Shown piece by piece: positions 51,770 to 63,900 of a stretch of DNA of 64,000 bases. The position numbers and the translations under genes were made by a program. Location: contig CM062202.1 of assembly GCA_031216445.1 (NCBI GenBank), positions 13,636,501 through 13,700,500 on the forward strand, written 5' to 3'. The notes below the pieces were generated by a model. It saw only the letters and a program-made list of their open reading frames with translations. It did not search any database and was not told where the DNA came from. Position 1 is the first letter of the stretch, and each line of letters begins with the position of its first letter. Source of the stretch: Lateolabrax maculatus. Taxonomy: Eukaryota > Chordata > Actinopteri > Acropomatiformes > Lateolabracidae.

Positions 51770-51970
51770 GGATGATTAGCTTAGCTTAGCACAAAGACTG
51801 GAAGCCGAGGGAAACAGCTAGCCTGTCTCTGTCCTAAAGTAACAAAATCTGCCAGCACCTCTATAGCTCACCAACTAACACATTACATCTTGTTTGTTTG
51901 ATCCCAAGAAAAACCAAAGTGTAAAATGATGGAGCAGGCACTTCCTGGAGTCTCCATTGGTTGCCAGCAA
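51770..51970 (-). repeat. Short DNA-transposon-like repeat, copy B (inverted)
   Basis: The reverse complement contains GCTATAGAGGTGCTGGCAGA, GACAGGCTAGCTGTTTCCCT and TTTGTGCTAAGCTAAGCTAA, matching 11745-11845 on the plus strand over about 120 bases with scattered differences. Confidence 0.75.
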
Positions 51971-53058
51971 CCTCAAAGTGACGACAAGATTTTAGAAACA
52001 TCAAAATATTTTGAGTAGAAATGTCTATTTTGGATGGATATGTCTAAGTATTACATTAAAGCAGCCGTTAGACCATCACACAGTGACATGAAATGTACAG
52101 AAAACATAATCTAGTTTAAATTAATCAAACGGTGAGAAAAGTTGTTGTCAAGAGTTCTACAGACATTTTTGGTGGTTAGTCAAACATATTTTACAGCGGT
52201 GGGATTGTGCTGGAGGAATTTTGACCTCAGTATTTATTAAAATCCTCACCATGGACGAGCCTTCTACCCAGCGTACGCCCACACTCTTGTCTATCATGTT
52301 GTCTCACCTTCTTAACCACATTGTATCGCATCAACTCTTTAATCCGTGTCAAACTCTTGCCCTCACCCTCCAACAGACAACAACCGGAGCTCTGTGTTTC
52401 AGGGTGACGTCACTGTCTGCTCGGCCATCGGCTTTCTAGCAGTTAGAGGACCATTTACAGGCCGTGAACTAATGGAAAAAACTGACTGATGCCAGGGGGA
52501 GGATTGATTAACTCCCTACTTCTCTCATTCTACCCTGGAGGGAAAAGTTATGAGGATGTATTTAAAGCATAATTATGTGTAGGAGTCTTAGGGAGTGTAG
52601 AGAAAATAACATTTCCTCATGTGTGAGGGAGTGTATTTGACAAGCACAGAAAGCCATTCTTGGGCTCTGGTCTTGTCAGTGTTTACCCTCCTAAGTAAAC
52701 AACACTGCCTCAAGAAAAATGTCTAGAGACAATGGGAAGGACTCAGCTGAGTAAACTGGGAAAAATAATACATGTTGTTATTGTTTTAAACCATCATCAG
52801 TGACGGGAAGAAGGAGGTGACTTGCATCAACCAGCTCACAGCGTTGAAATGTAGCTGGAGAGTCTGTCAGGGTACTTACAGCGTTTGGTGAAATCATTAG
52901 GCAGAGGTAAACAGAATAAATCCAGTGGAAAATGAATATTTTCCAACCTTTTTCATTATGGTATTTACTTTGGTAGTGCTTTGCCTTTGGGGATAAAAAC
53001 CAGAGGTGGGTGTTGAATTTTATTAATAAAAGTGCCACGTGAAGGTTGATTAATCAGG

Positions 53059-53422
53059 TAGTGGTGGAGAGAAACTAAGTACATTTACTTAAGTACTGTA
53101 CTTTTGAGGTACTTGTACTTTACTCAAGTATTTCCATTTTATGCTACTTTATACGTCTACTCCACTACATTTGAGAGGGCAATATTGCAGTTGTACTATA
53201 CTACATTTATTTAACAGTTATAGCTAAAATTTACAAGCTACTACTACTTTTTTTCTCAAAGTCATATATAATAATTTTTCGCTCAAAGGGACCCTTTTTC
53301 TGCAGAAAGAGTAATTTTCTTTTAATACTTCAAGTACATTTTGCTGATGATACTTCTGTACTTGTACATAAGTAGGATCTTAAGTACTTAAGTAAAGGAT
53401 CTGAGTACTTCTTCCACCACTG
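53059..53422. mobile_element. hAT-type MITE with terminal inverted repeats and 8-bp target duplication
   Basis: The left end is TAGTGGTGGAGAGAAACTAA. The reverse complement of the right end is CAGTGGTGGAAGAAGTACTC. Flanking octamers are TAATCAGG (53051-53058) and CAATCAGG (53423-53430), 7 of 8 identical, as expected for hAT insertion. Internal ACTTAAGTACT repeats and no coding frame. A decayed relative lies at 57420-57640. Confidence 0.85.
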
Positions 53423-53605
53423 CAATCAGGTACGTTAAATGTTTATATAATAAAACAGATGTGTGCAGAAAGGCAGAAAGTGACAAAAATATGTTGTTCA
53501 GAGATTGACAATGTAAAACTGATCTCCTCACATTTATCAGTATCCAGTATGAAAGAGTGTTTAAGGCCAAAATATGTCCGTTGTGTGTTTTAAAAACAAT
53601 AATTA

Positions 53606-54039
53606 TTTATTAAATGTTTCATGTTCGCTGCTGAGAAATTGATGGGAAACGCAAGTGCAATAAAAGCATAAAAGCTGTTTGAATTTGTGGCCTGGAGTTG
53701 GCTGGAGGCCGTTGTCACAACATCTGTTTCAAGGATTAAGTGTCACAGCAGTTTAAAGGCTTCAACTGAAGAACAGACACTGAATAAATATAACCGCTCG
53801 TGTGTGTACCTCACACTTCACCAGTACGGTATGTGCCATACAAGTAACATTGTCTGGTGTGCTTTTTACTTCTTACACAAATACAGATGTACCACATTAC
53901 AGCCTATTCACTCGTCTGTGTCCAGAACTTCTCAATTAGAAAACTGAAATAGAGAAAAAATTAAAACAAATAAAGAAAAAACTGGTTGTGGTTCATTTCC
54001 CAAAGTGGGATATGACTTAGTTTTGTTCATAAGCACATG
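53606..54039 (-). other. c1qtnf5: c1qtnf5 3' UTR with poly(A) signal
   Basis: The first canonical AATAAA downstream of the stop on the minus strand is at 53611-53606, giving a UTR of about 0.45 kb. The stretch between has no other feature. Confidence 0.5.
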
Positions 54040-54887
54040 TCATGCAAACACAGCAGAGTTTTTCCAGTCTGAGTACACCAGGAAGCCGGTGAAGGTGCTG
54101 TCTGTCTTGGTGCTGGAGTAAAATCCATTGTACTCTGACAGAGCCATCTGGACCCACACCTGGTCACCAGGGATGAGGTGGAGCAGGGAGCCGCCTGACA
54201 GAGACGCCGGTTTGGGCCAGTTGCCGTAAAACTGGAAATAAGACGCCACGGTGTGTGCGTTTTTCATCAGGTCAAACTGGAGGCTGGCACGGTAGACTGT
54301 GGCGTGGACGGCAAAGTAGTAAACTCCGGGGACCTTGCAGGTGAAGCGTCCCGTCTCTGTGCTGTAGTCCCCCTGTTCGTTCAGCACGATCTTGTCGAAC
54401 TGGACCACGTCGCCTACAGTGAGGGGCAAAGTGCGGCCCTCGGATAGTTTGGCACTGAAGGCTGATTTGGGGGCCACTGCACACTCTCCTGCCTGCCCTC
54501 TCTCCCCCTTTTCTCCTGCGTCCCCTCTGTCCCCGGTCAGGCCTCGCACTCCCGTCTCACCTGGAGAGGAAGAGGAGCGCAGACATGAGCATCCACTGCG
54601 GACAAACTCACACATAAATAAACAAATAAACAAATAAATAAGTAAAATAGAGCACCCTGGTCTCCTCTGTCCCCTTTCTCTCCCTTTTCCCCTGGAACAG
54701 CATCTCTCCCGTCCCTCCCGTCTCTCCCAGGCTGACCAGGACTTCCATGCCCTCCAGGGGAGCCCGGGATGCCAGGGTGACCAGTACACAGACTGGGAGG
54801 GATCTTGTTGTCTTCTAACTGGTTGGAAAGACGGACTTGGAGGACAAGGAGAGAGTACAGCAAGGGCCACAGCCTGAGCGGGGTCAT
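54040..54887 (-). CDS. c1qtnf5: C1QTNF5 (CTRP5): secreted collagen / C1q-domain protein, two coding exons
   Basis: Coding exons 54656-54887 and 54560-54040 (intron 54655-54561, only 95 bp, GG|GTGCTC to CTCTCCAG) give 250 residues; human has 243 as I recall. Order: signal peptide (MTPLRLWPLLYSLLVLQVRL), a short link with DNKIPPSLC, about 22 Gly-X-Y triplets (36-104) and a C1q head (about 105-250). The head contains GVYYFAVHATVYRASLQFDL and ends TGFLVYSDWKNSAVFA, almost as in human. C1QTNF5 is made by retinal pigment epithelium and other tissues and forms trimers and higher oligomers; human head mutations cause late-onset retinal degeneration. Triplet 10 is AVP rather than Gly-X-Y. The ATG at 54887 is the first after the acceptor CCTCCCTCAG (54901). 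Confidence 0.95.
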
Positions 54888-54900
54888 TGCAGTGTCACGG

Positions 54901-56080
54901 CTGAGGGAGGAAAGACAAAACAGAAGACACACTTGACAAAGACTTGATGAAGGAAAGTATGTGTGGAAACATTATGGTTTACAAACAAGTCTGTGGGGAG
55001 TAACACCAGCGTTTGCAATAGACTACATACAATGGGATAATCTGATTAAACAAAAGTGCACCACATATGCTGCTTTGAACATCACTTAAAATCAAACATT
55101 ATCAGATTACAGACGCAGGGAGCAGCATATATAAACACACTGAAATGATGGTTTACAACGTAATTTAAGACTTGCAGTATAATATTGTCAAATATACAAT
55201 GGTGCAGGATTACAAAAAATTCAGTTTAGTTTCAGTTAAAGGGAACCTAGCAAATGAATTTAAGGATGATTATCTTCTCAGGTTATAAAATAAGATAAAA
55301 ACCTGCAGGCTGATGACCAGTTGAAAGAGTCAAAGGTCAAGCACACTGACGATTACTCCCAAGACTGCCAGTAAAACTGCCCGGGCTGATGTTCAAAAAA
55401 CACAGTACAAAAAACATATTTAATCATGTACTTTGTGTGTGTTAACGGAGAAAATCTGAATTATAATAACACACGTGTTTGTTTTTTAAATTCCTCTCTT
55501 GGTTTGAGTAAAACTGAAATAACCATATTGTATTACTGAGTAGACATTATTCATTCGATGTCAGTACTGCCAAAACTGTAACTTTCCTTCTCCACTCAGG
55601 CAAATATCTTTATAACATCTAATAGCTTTAAACATATTAAAAGATGCTTAAGTGGAGATTTTTTACGGAGATTTGACTGTAACAACGCCCACATGGAACT
55701 TGTGTTTATTAACACAGGTGCAGTTTTTGGTTCCAACCAGCGATTCAGCTTCTTTAAATAATGGGTTGAGAGTCATGATACTGAGAACAGCATGCTCTGT
55801 TTCAAGGAAGGCACGTGGCGGGAAGTGACGGGAAAGAAATGACCAGAAGTGAAAAACGATTTAACAAAGACCCAAAGCACAAACAAAAACGAGATTTGCT
55901 TATTACAAAAGACCATCATCCATCATCCCAAACTGATTTAACTTTTCACACCAACACACCATTTTACGTTACACATTGGTATAATTTTACAGAATATAAA
56001 AATCAGAAATCAATGTAAATAAACATGTATTTCTAACCTGACATTTGTATGATGGTTACAAGTTTCTGTGAGGGACATGC

Positions 56081-56118
<38 letters not shown>

Positions 56119-57878
56119 GTTCAGGAGAATGAAAATAATACAAATTTCTGAGCTAATGATGAATCATATCTTCAAAACAAAACATGGCACTCTTGATTTC
56201 TAAACAGGTGTTTCTACTAAAAGTTTGATGAGAGGCTGAATACCAGACGGCCTACTCAGACACTACTCACAGTCACACCTAAAAGTTAAAAGGTTCATCC
56301 TCAAATTCTCTCTCTTTTCATCTGTTTCTGTTCCCTGTTTGTGTGGGGATCTCAATCCTCAGCTGACCCTGCTTGGACAGTAGCAGAGATGTCAAATTGT
56401 ACCTGTGTAAAATCAAGTGTGTTTGTGTTACAACAACCCTTGCTCACAGTGTTTTTGCTGCAGGGATTTTAGTCAAGAGACACCAGCTCGTCTCCACTGC
56501 CGCCTTGATTGGCCGTCTGTCGGAGAGCGGGACAGGCGTCACAGGACCGTAAACTGAGCTGATGAGCTGAGCAGGAGGACTCACAGCTGTCTAACAGTAC
56601 CGGCTTCTTGTGGACTTCATGGTTCACTAATGAGAACTTGCTGTTTGTGGTGTGGGACAATGATGAGTTCAAAGTTAATAGTTTTTGCCGTCTATCCGCA
56701 GGTTTCCTCATTGGAATTGAGAGCTTACATTCAAAAAACAAAAAAAAAATAAAAGAGAGATGAAGGAGGACTGAGGAGAAAGGGTAACAGTGAGAAAAAA
56801 AAGGGGGCGGGAGAGAGAAATGCATGTCAGCCTTCCTGGCCGAAAAGCAGAGCAGACAACAGGACACTGGAGAGTCTGAACAGCTGTCTGCCACCACTCC
56901 TCAGTAGCCCTCAGATGATTAAAAACATGAATGTTAAAATGTGAACTAGTGTTTACTGCACAACTACAGACACTTTTGACTCAGTTCATACTGTCAGAAC
57001 AGCTTATTGTCTTTGTTTTTTAATATAGAGACATAATCTGCTTGTTTTGTCAGAGAGTTAGGACATTCTTTCATTTCCTTTTTGTAGATTGCTGTAATAC
57101 ATCTTATGAGGGGATATCCAGAGAAAACTGAATCCAACCACTGGACTGGAGTTAGGATTTCAATCAGTTCAGTGAGTTGGATTCAGCTTCTAAACTTTGT
57201 ACCAACTGGGTAATTGACATGAACTTTTACAGGCAGTTCAAAGATCTGATTTCTCTGTAAGATAGAAATCATCGAGCAACCACTTGGAAAAGTTTGGCAT
57301 ATTGCCTTAAGACCAGCTGCAGTGCACCGATATTATCCACATTTACTGTAACCCAATATCAGGCCATTAAAGGCAAAGCTTTTTTCCATTTACTTTCACC
57401 CTGTATTGCTGAATACTGCCTTTACTTGCAAGTGGAAAGTACTGTAACTTAGTAAATTTACTCAAGTAATTTTTTAGCTTTCTAATTTTTTAATACTGCT
57501 TAAACTTAAATGCATCAGTAACAATAATCTATTAATTTTATATATAATAATTCTGTTGCATAATGATTACTTTTAACGTACATTTTACTGATAATACTTC
57601 AATACTTAGGTAAGATTTTAAATGCAGGGCTTTTATTGTGGTATTGCTTTACAATCTGAATACTTATTCCTCCAATCCAGCTCAACAGTCATATCTACAC
57701 AATGCACAATGATCTACTTTGGTGGTCTGAAGGAAAAAAAGATATAAGCCAGTATTTCTGTTCCCACACTAAAGCCATCAGACATGTCTTGATCTGTCTT
57801 CATCTGTGTGGCCTGAAATTCAAACACTGAAGAGCAGCGGTCTTTCACAGTTCAGGAAAAAATCAAATCCTAACTTAC
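54901..57878 (-). other. c1qtnf5: c1qtnf5 intron 1, no MFRP exons seen
   Basis: Three kilobases of AT-rich DNA with an (AT)n array at 56085-56115, a 20-bp-arm inverted repeat at 57128-57186 and a decayed MITE at 57420-57640. In mammals MFRP lies immediately upstream and shares a transcript. I see no CUB, LDL-A or Frizzled-type coding segment in any frame here or up to 64 kb. The 142-codon frame at 56469-56897 has no family resemblance. Confidence 0.6.
56085..56115. repeat. (AT)n microsatellite
   Basis: About 15 TA units in the c1qtnf5 intron. Confidence 0.95.
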
Positions 57879-57965
57879 CAGATGATGTAGTGAAGTCTTT
57901 GAGAGCTGCTGCTGCCTCGGCTGATGTTCACGAGTGTCGATGAGAGTCCAGTGAAAGCTGTTCCT
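57879..57965 (-). other. c1qtnf5: c1qtnf5 non-coding first exon and proximal promoter
   Basis: On the minus strand ...ACATCATCTG|GTAAGTTA is a near-consensus donor with its last exon base at 57879, and the acceptor CCTCCCTCAG at 54902-54901 lies 13 bases before the ATG. The stretch between supports a spliced leader. Upstream, ATTGG (inverted CCAAT) is at 57993-57997. The 5' limit of the exon is a guess. Confidence 0.5.
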
Positions 57966-57999
57966 CCCAACCAGAAAGGAAATGGTAATAAAATCCAAT

Positions 58000-60950
58000 T
58001 AGAAACTGGGGTGGGTGGGAGAGGAGGAACTGAGGGTGGAGGAGAGAGAACAGGGAGGACACAGAGGAAAATATTTGATGTTAATCCAGCACAAATAAAA
58101 GAGAAAATATCCAACTATAAAACCAAACTGTGACAAAATCAATATGAAAGATGGGATTTGGGGGGATAAGGAACGGAGGAATGTTTAGGAGATTGCATAA
58201 CAGTGTTTGGGAAACTCTTCAAGACACAACCACAGAGAGTTCAGAGGGCTATAGTCAAAAAAAAAGAAAATGTCACCACAATGAACTGCAGCTGGAAAGG
58301 AGATGTCATCCTCGCTTTATTATACAAAAACAGCACTGCTTAAAAAGAAAGAAGAAGAAAAGTAAAGAGAGACAAATATAGACATCAGCTGACATAAAGG
58401 CAAACACACATTCACATAATTTTCTCTCTACTTTGTGAGTTTCATTATCTGCCTCCAAGATGAGGCAATTTGCTCCATCCAGATAGCATCCTCCTATTAA
58501 TATCATTCTTCACTCAAGCAAGAATCTCACAGTAGTCCTCTTTTCCCTGTAATCCTCCAGTGGCAGTGTTAAATTGATAAAGCAAGAGGTCTTAATATCT
58601 TTTTGGCAAGGAAGCTGAAGTCGAGCTGGTTAAATTTCACAGCTCCCTTGAATTCAGGCCAGTTAAAACATGTTTAACAGTGAAAACATGTTTTCACTGT
58701 TATCAGGCAGCAGCGACCCCAAATGAACCAAGTGCCCAAACTAGAAATGGTGGAGGAGTGTGAGATCACGCTCCATCGAGTCTAATCTCTGTGGGAGAAG
58801 AGAAAACAGAAAATAAGCAGGGTGAAGGCTTGGAGCAGAACTGTGTACAGTATAATACAGGGGTCAGCAGTATCGTTCAAACAGGCCAGTTTTTTAACAT
58901 TGCTCATTGGAGGACGCAGGCCTGTAAGTTTTGTTTTAATTCAAAATAAAGTAAATTCAAGAAACAGTTTGTTTTAAGATCCAATCCAACAACAGTCCTC
59001 GACCACTTTGATCCAAACATTTTTGTTCCCTTCAGGATGAATCATAATACTTTTCGTGGTCCCCTAACTTTTCCTGTAGCGCCATCATCAGGTAAACATT
59101 GTTTGCTTAATACTTTGCTTCCCATTCCCATCGGCCTGAGCTGCTACTCTAGAGCTTTTTAGGAAATGTTTGCATGCTAACACACTAAATTAAGATGGTG
59201 AACACTGTAAACATTATAACCGCTTAACATCTGCATCTTAGCATCGTCATTGTGAGCATGATAACATGATGACGTTAACATTGAGCTCAAAGCCTCGCAG
59301 AGCTGCAGGACTCTTGTTTCCATTAGTGCGTTTTGGATATCCGAGTAACAGCTGCTTATGTTTGTATTTATTTGGCAAAAAATGACTCATATATGCAAAT
59401 ATGTGTTCTTTGTTTAGCTACAAGAGCAGCGTTTTAATTGATAGGTTAACCACACATGAACCGTGTGATTCAGTTATGGTTGAATGAAAGTCCTGCTGCT
59501 GCTGCTGCTGCTGCTGTTGTTATTGTCTTAGAAAAAAATGTCATCAGCATACAAGTGAATTTAGACTGCCACCTATTTGTGTTTGTAAGACACAAATCTG
59601 TCAGGTCCAAGTAGGTTAAAGCGATGGGATTAAAATGATGTTTTAATTTAAAGTGTACTTGTTTCATTTTAAATGAAACAATAATATTTATGTTTCATTA
59701 TGAGATGTTACTTTGATTTACATGAGCCTTGTATTTACATTGTTATCTACAGTAGATTCGTGAAAAATGATGTAAACTATGAAAACTTCATCTTTAGGGG
59801 ATGAAATTATTTACAACAGAGTAAATCTTTTCATCAAAATCAGTAAAGTCTTTATGAGTTATTTCCACATGTTAAAGCAATTTAAATAATTGATTGTGAA
59901 AATGGGCACACACCCTACAGTTTATTAATTAAATATTTTGCTGTGATGTATATGGTCACACTGAGAACAAAGAGTGAAACTGATCTGACTGAACACATGG
60001 GTCTGCTTAGTGTTTTAACACTAAAACACTGGTTTTATGGGAATGTGATGACTGGGAGGAGGGGAGGAGGAGGAGGAGGGAGGGGTGTCAGCAGCTCTTT
60101 GAAACAAGGGCTGACTTTCCTTTGAATCTGAGTCATCACGCTGTTATGAGGAGAGGTTTCAGCAAGCTCCTGTGGAGGCAGCGAGCTATAACTGAAGTGA
60201 GACGCAGCGGAGTTAAGACATGTTTTTAATTAGCAGCACCAGAATCAGCACATTCTGGGTCTGCAACACTAATTTCCTGTAAGAATCCAGAAACTGCTGC
60301 TTGGAGGATTTACTGTCAATTTGGACAGCTTGGCACACTAACAATTTTGAATCCATTTCTAGCGGTGAAGTTAGAGCTGAAGTGCGATTGGGTTAAGTAA
60401 AGTCAGTCTGTTTGAGAAACAGCCCCACTTCTCTCAGTAAAAACAAAGACATGCAGGGACTGTCTCAAAATCACGTGATGAACACAGATGTGCTTCTTAA
60501 AAAAAGACAGCATTATGCTACAAATGTGACTAGAAGCAAGTCTGTAATTATTAAGTTCCACTTATCTGCTGTCGAAACTCACAGTAATAAATTGAAAACA
60601 TTGAAACATAGCAGCTTGTTTTGCAGAAAGGTTACAATTAATTTGTGGTAAAAAGACAATGTCACCACAAGGACCATTAAGTAGCCGTTGTGGAGCTTTC
60701 AATCATATTACACCATCTTCATCAGCACATACAAATCCATTTTTGCTAAAAGACTTCTCGTTCATGTTGGCTTAAAAGCATCTACTGATGAAGATCATGT
60801 CATGTGACTGAAACCTCCATAAGAGCTATTAAATATACTTTGTGGTGAGAATGTTTTCTAAACCACGGGAATGTTCCTTTAAGTGAAAATAACTTTTTAT
60901 AAAGTCAGCAGCTGACCAATCAAACAGTGAACGAGGCAAGAGACAAGAAA
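58000..60950. other. Intergenic DNA upstream of c1qtnf5
   Basis: No gene recognised. It holds a 26-bp perfect palindrome (58676-58701), a (CTG)8 tract (59493-59516) and a GGA-rich tract near 60050-60085. A minus-strand AATAAA at 60972-60967 may mark the end of the next gene. Confidence 0.6.
59493..59516. repeat. (CTG)8 trinucleotide repeat
   Basis: Eight pure CTG units followed by TTG TTA; not in a recognised gene. Confidence 0.95.
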
Positions 60951-63900
60951 GAGTAAAGGAGACATGTTTATTATTTAAACTATCACTTAAATAAAAAAGT
61001 GCATAGAAAATAAACATGATTAGAAACTTTTCTTTTTACACTTATGTACAACTTTGTTTCCTAATTATACATTCAACCAAGTAGTTTGTGGTTCATTTTC
61101 ACTGTGGTGGTTTTCCTTCATTTCGTTGATGTGTATTGAAAGAACACTGTTACAACGGGAGAAAATATGACTGTTGAACTCATGAATACCGTGTTATTAC
61201 AGAGAGCAGGAGGAATATTGATAAGACAAAGGTATATTCAAGGCATAAGAAACAAGCCTGTTCATGATCCACGATCCCTCTTTTTGCATGTCCTACCATC
61301 CTCTCCCTCCGTGACACCACATCCCATCATAGGCTGATAACTTCTATACACAAGAAACAATTAGAAAATTACAAATACATGTTACGTTCTCATCCGACCT
61401 CTCCCAAACCTTGACTTGTAATAGAACAATTCAGGGTGGATGTTGCACAAAATAAATAAATTAAATGTTTTCAACATCAGCATTATCTCAGCATTATGAC
61501 TTTCTATAAAAACAGTACATGATAAGTACAACCAAAGCTTCGGAGGAGAGAGAGAGGTGGTCAGGGAGACGTAAGAGGTTTCCAAAATGAAAAATGCCAT
61601 TTTGGTGGGATCTTTAAAACTCCTGGTCGGTCTCCACAAACCAAACTCTTAATTTATACCACATCAAGTAAGCTGTCTAAAAAGTCCCTGTTAAAACGTA
61701 CAAAGAAAAAACGAAAAAACATTCACTACAACAACCAGGGAAAAACAAAACAAAATGGCTGACCTCAAGAAGTTCACAACCACATTAATACAGTTACATT
61801 TCTCATCACATAAAACCGTTCCTTTCCAGAAAGAAAATAAAGAGAAAAACTGCAATGCTCCTTGCTGACGAAGGAGCACTCACAGGCACAGCAAAATTGG
61901 TACTGGATATCAATATACAAAAAGAATGATGCACGTTAGTTTCATCTGATAGTACTGTAACACAAAACCATTATAGAGTACATTGAAACATTGCTATTAA
62001 CCATTATAAATCTGCTGTTTTGCTACTGTAACTAAGTTTGTCTGTCCATTCCATATATTGTATAGATACTAAAGTACAAGAAATTACTATGCATGTTTCC
62101 ATATAATATTGTTATGTATTTATACTATAATTACAGATAATGACGGAGAAGGGCCACTGGTGTGGCGTGGTAAAATGAAGTCCAAAGAAACAACAGAGAC
62201 CATTTCCTTATTGTATATATGCTGTTAAACAGTGAAATAAGTGACTTATTGTTCACTGGAAATTTAGATCTCGAGAAGTGAGAGTCGTAGACAGAGCCCT
62301 TGGCATCAGTAAACGTGTTATCACCGATGCTAGCGTGAAGTATTGAGCTAACCCAGTAAGAACCTGTTGTCCTACAGACAGAAATGCCACTGCCGTTCAC
62401 ACTTCAGTATAATTCCCAGTGCTGAAACGAAGCTGCTGCTGCCGCCCAGTTTGAGGTCACATCTACACGCCTTCCATATCTACAAGGGTGGTTGACACAA
62501 GAACTGAAAACAAACGTAGCCGACAAAGTACCAACATCATCACAAGTCGGATGATATGGAGGAGGAATATACATTCATTGTTGACCTTAGCAGCAGAACC
62601 CAGCGAGCCCAATGTAGGTGCAGCTGTACAGCCACGAGGCTGGCCTGTCAGTCGGGGTTGTGGGGGGCGGGGGGGCCCTCAAGAAATGATCTCGGCCCCT
62701 AAAAGGGAAAAGCGCAGCCGAGGTTCGTACACACTGCACCTTCAGGAAGGAAAGGGCTGCTGGTGTGGTCCCTGCCTTCACTTTGTTGCAGAAAAAGAGT
62801 CAAGTGCACTTCGCTAAAGCCTCAAACTCCACTTTCAGGAGTCATCAAGACCAACACTGGTTGACCAGACTCAGTTTATATATCAGGGCCTGATGCACAA
62901 ACTCACACAAGTATACTCAGTGACTGTATGTGCTTGTGGTTTCAGCATTGGAGTTGCATTGTCTGTCTGGAGAAAGAGCTGAGTTTTCCTGCCTATTCAG
63001 TGCCTATGTCACAGCTAAAGTGCAAACCATGTGTGGGTCATATTTTTGTTTCAGTTCACAACAACAAGGAGCAGCGTGGGAGTAACTGCTAACGGCCTTT
63101 AGGTGATAACGAAGTCAGCATGAACGACAACAATAAATTAATTAAAAGGGACAAAGACAAAGTCATTGACTGCACTCAGATAGTGGAACCAGTCAGTCTA
63201 AACAGTCTAATGAAATATTCGGTCCAGGACATGAAGGCTTGTAAGAGAGAAGAGACATGCTCATTTACAACTAAGGCAAACCACGAGGAGACTGACTGAA
63301 AGAATAAAAAAAGTGATTTCCAAATGCTGGTGAGCACTGATGAGTAGTCACCAGGATAAGTGGTTTAATAAGCAGATTGGCTCAACGGGGGTATGATGAA
63401 TGCAATTGGTAGCATTAAAATAAAGGCACCTCTTTATTAAAGACCAGGTCTGCAGAGGGACAAAACTGTTGGTACTCTTGTTGGATTTTTCACATGTGCC
63501 AATTGGCCGTGAGTCTGTCGATTCACGAGTGACAAGTGATGTGATGGCCTGGTAGCAGCCTGAAAAGTGGACTTGATTCTCTGAGTGATGTGGTGTGGAG
63601 ACAATAAGGCTGGAGAGAGGAGATATCTGCTATGGATCAACAATCTTAACTCTCTCAAGTGCATAATAATAGTTCACATGACTGCCGTACTGCCAGCTAG
63701 AACTAGAACAACGAAAAAAACTGGCAGCTCTGCCCAAATGGCCCGGGATAGATAAAAGAGCTACTGGTGGACTGAAGTAAAAGGGGACCAAGCCACAGAC
63801 CAGTGTCAGTCTTTGGAATCAAAGAAAACATTCAGGCTACAAATTAAAAAAGGAAAAAACAAAATTACAACAAAAAAAAACAACTTTGAAAAGGCAGCGG

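Larger units (their letters stand above)
47606..53600. other. Intergenic DNA between rnf26 and c1qtnf5
   Basis: The two genes converge here. No gene was recognised. It contains a hAT-like end at 47728, a CAGGGATTCCCAACC-type hAT end at 48034, a DNA-element fragment at 49950-50260, an inverted copy of the 11.7-kb repeat at 51770 and a well-preserved MITE at 53059. The remainder is AT-rich with only short frames. Confidence 0.65.

Noticed and set aside
54561..54655. Continuous reading through the c1qtnf5 intron (LFYLFICLFVYLC) as a membrane segment
   Set aside because: It is the translation of an AT-rich 95-bp intron; splicing restores an unbroken Gly-X-Y register.
56469..56897. 142-codon minus-strand reading frame, considered as a possible MFRP remnant
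   Set aside because: Lacks CUB, LDL-A or Frizzled cysteine patterns; Ser/Phe-rich composition from CT-rich DNA.
59493..59516. CTG tract as a coding poly-Leu or poly-Ala/Gln stretch
   Set aside because: No supporting exon structure around it; treated as a simple repeat.
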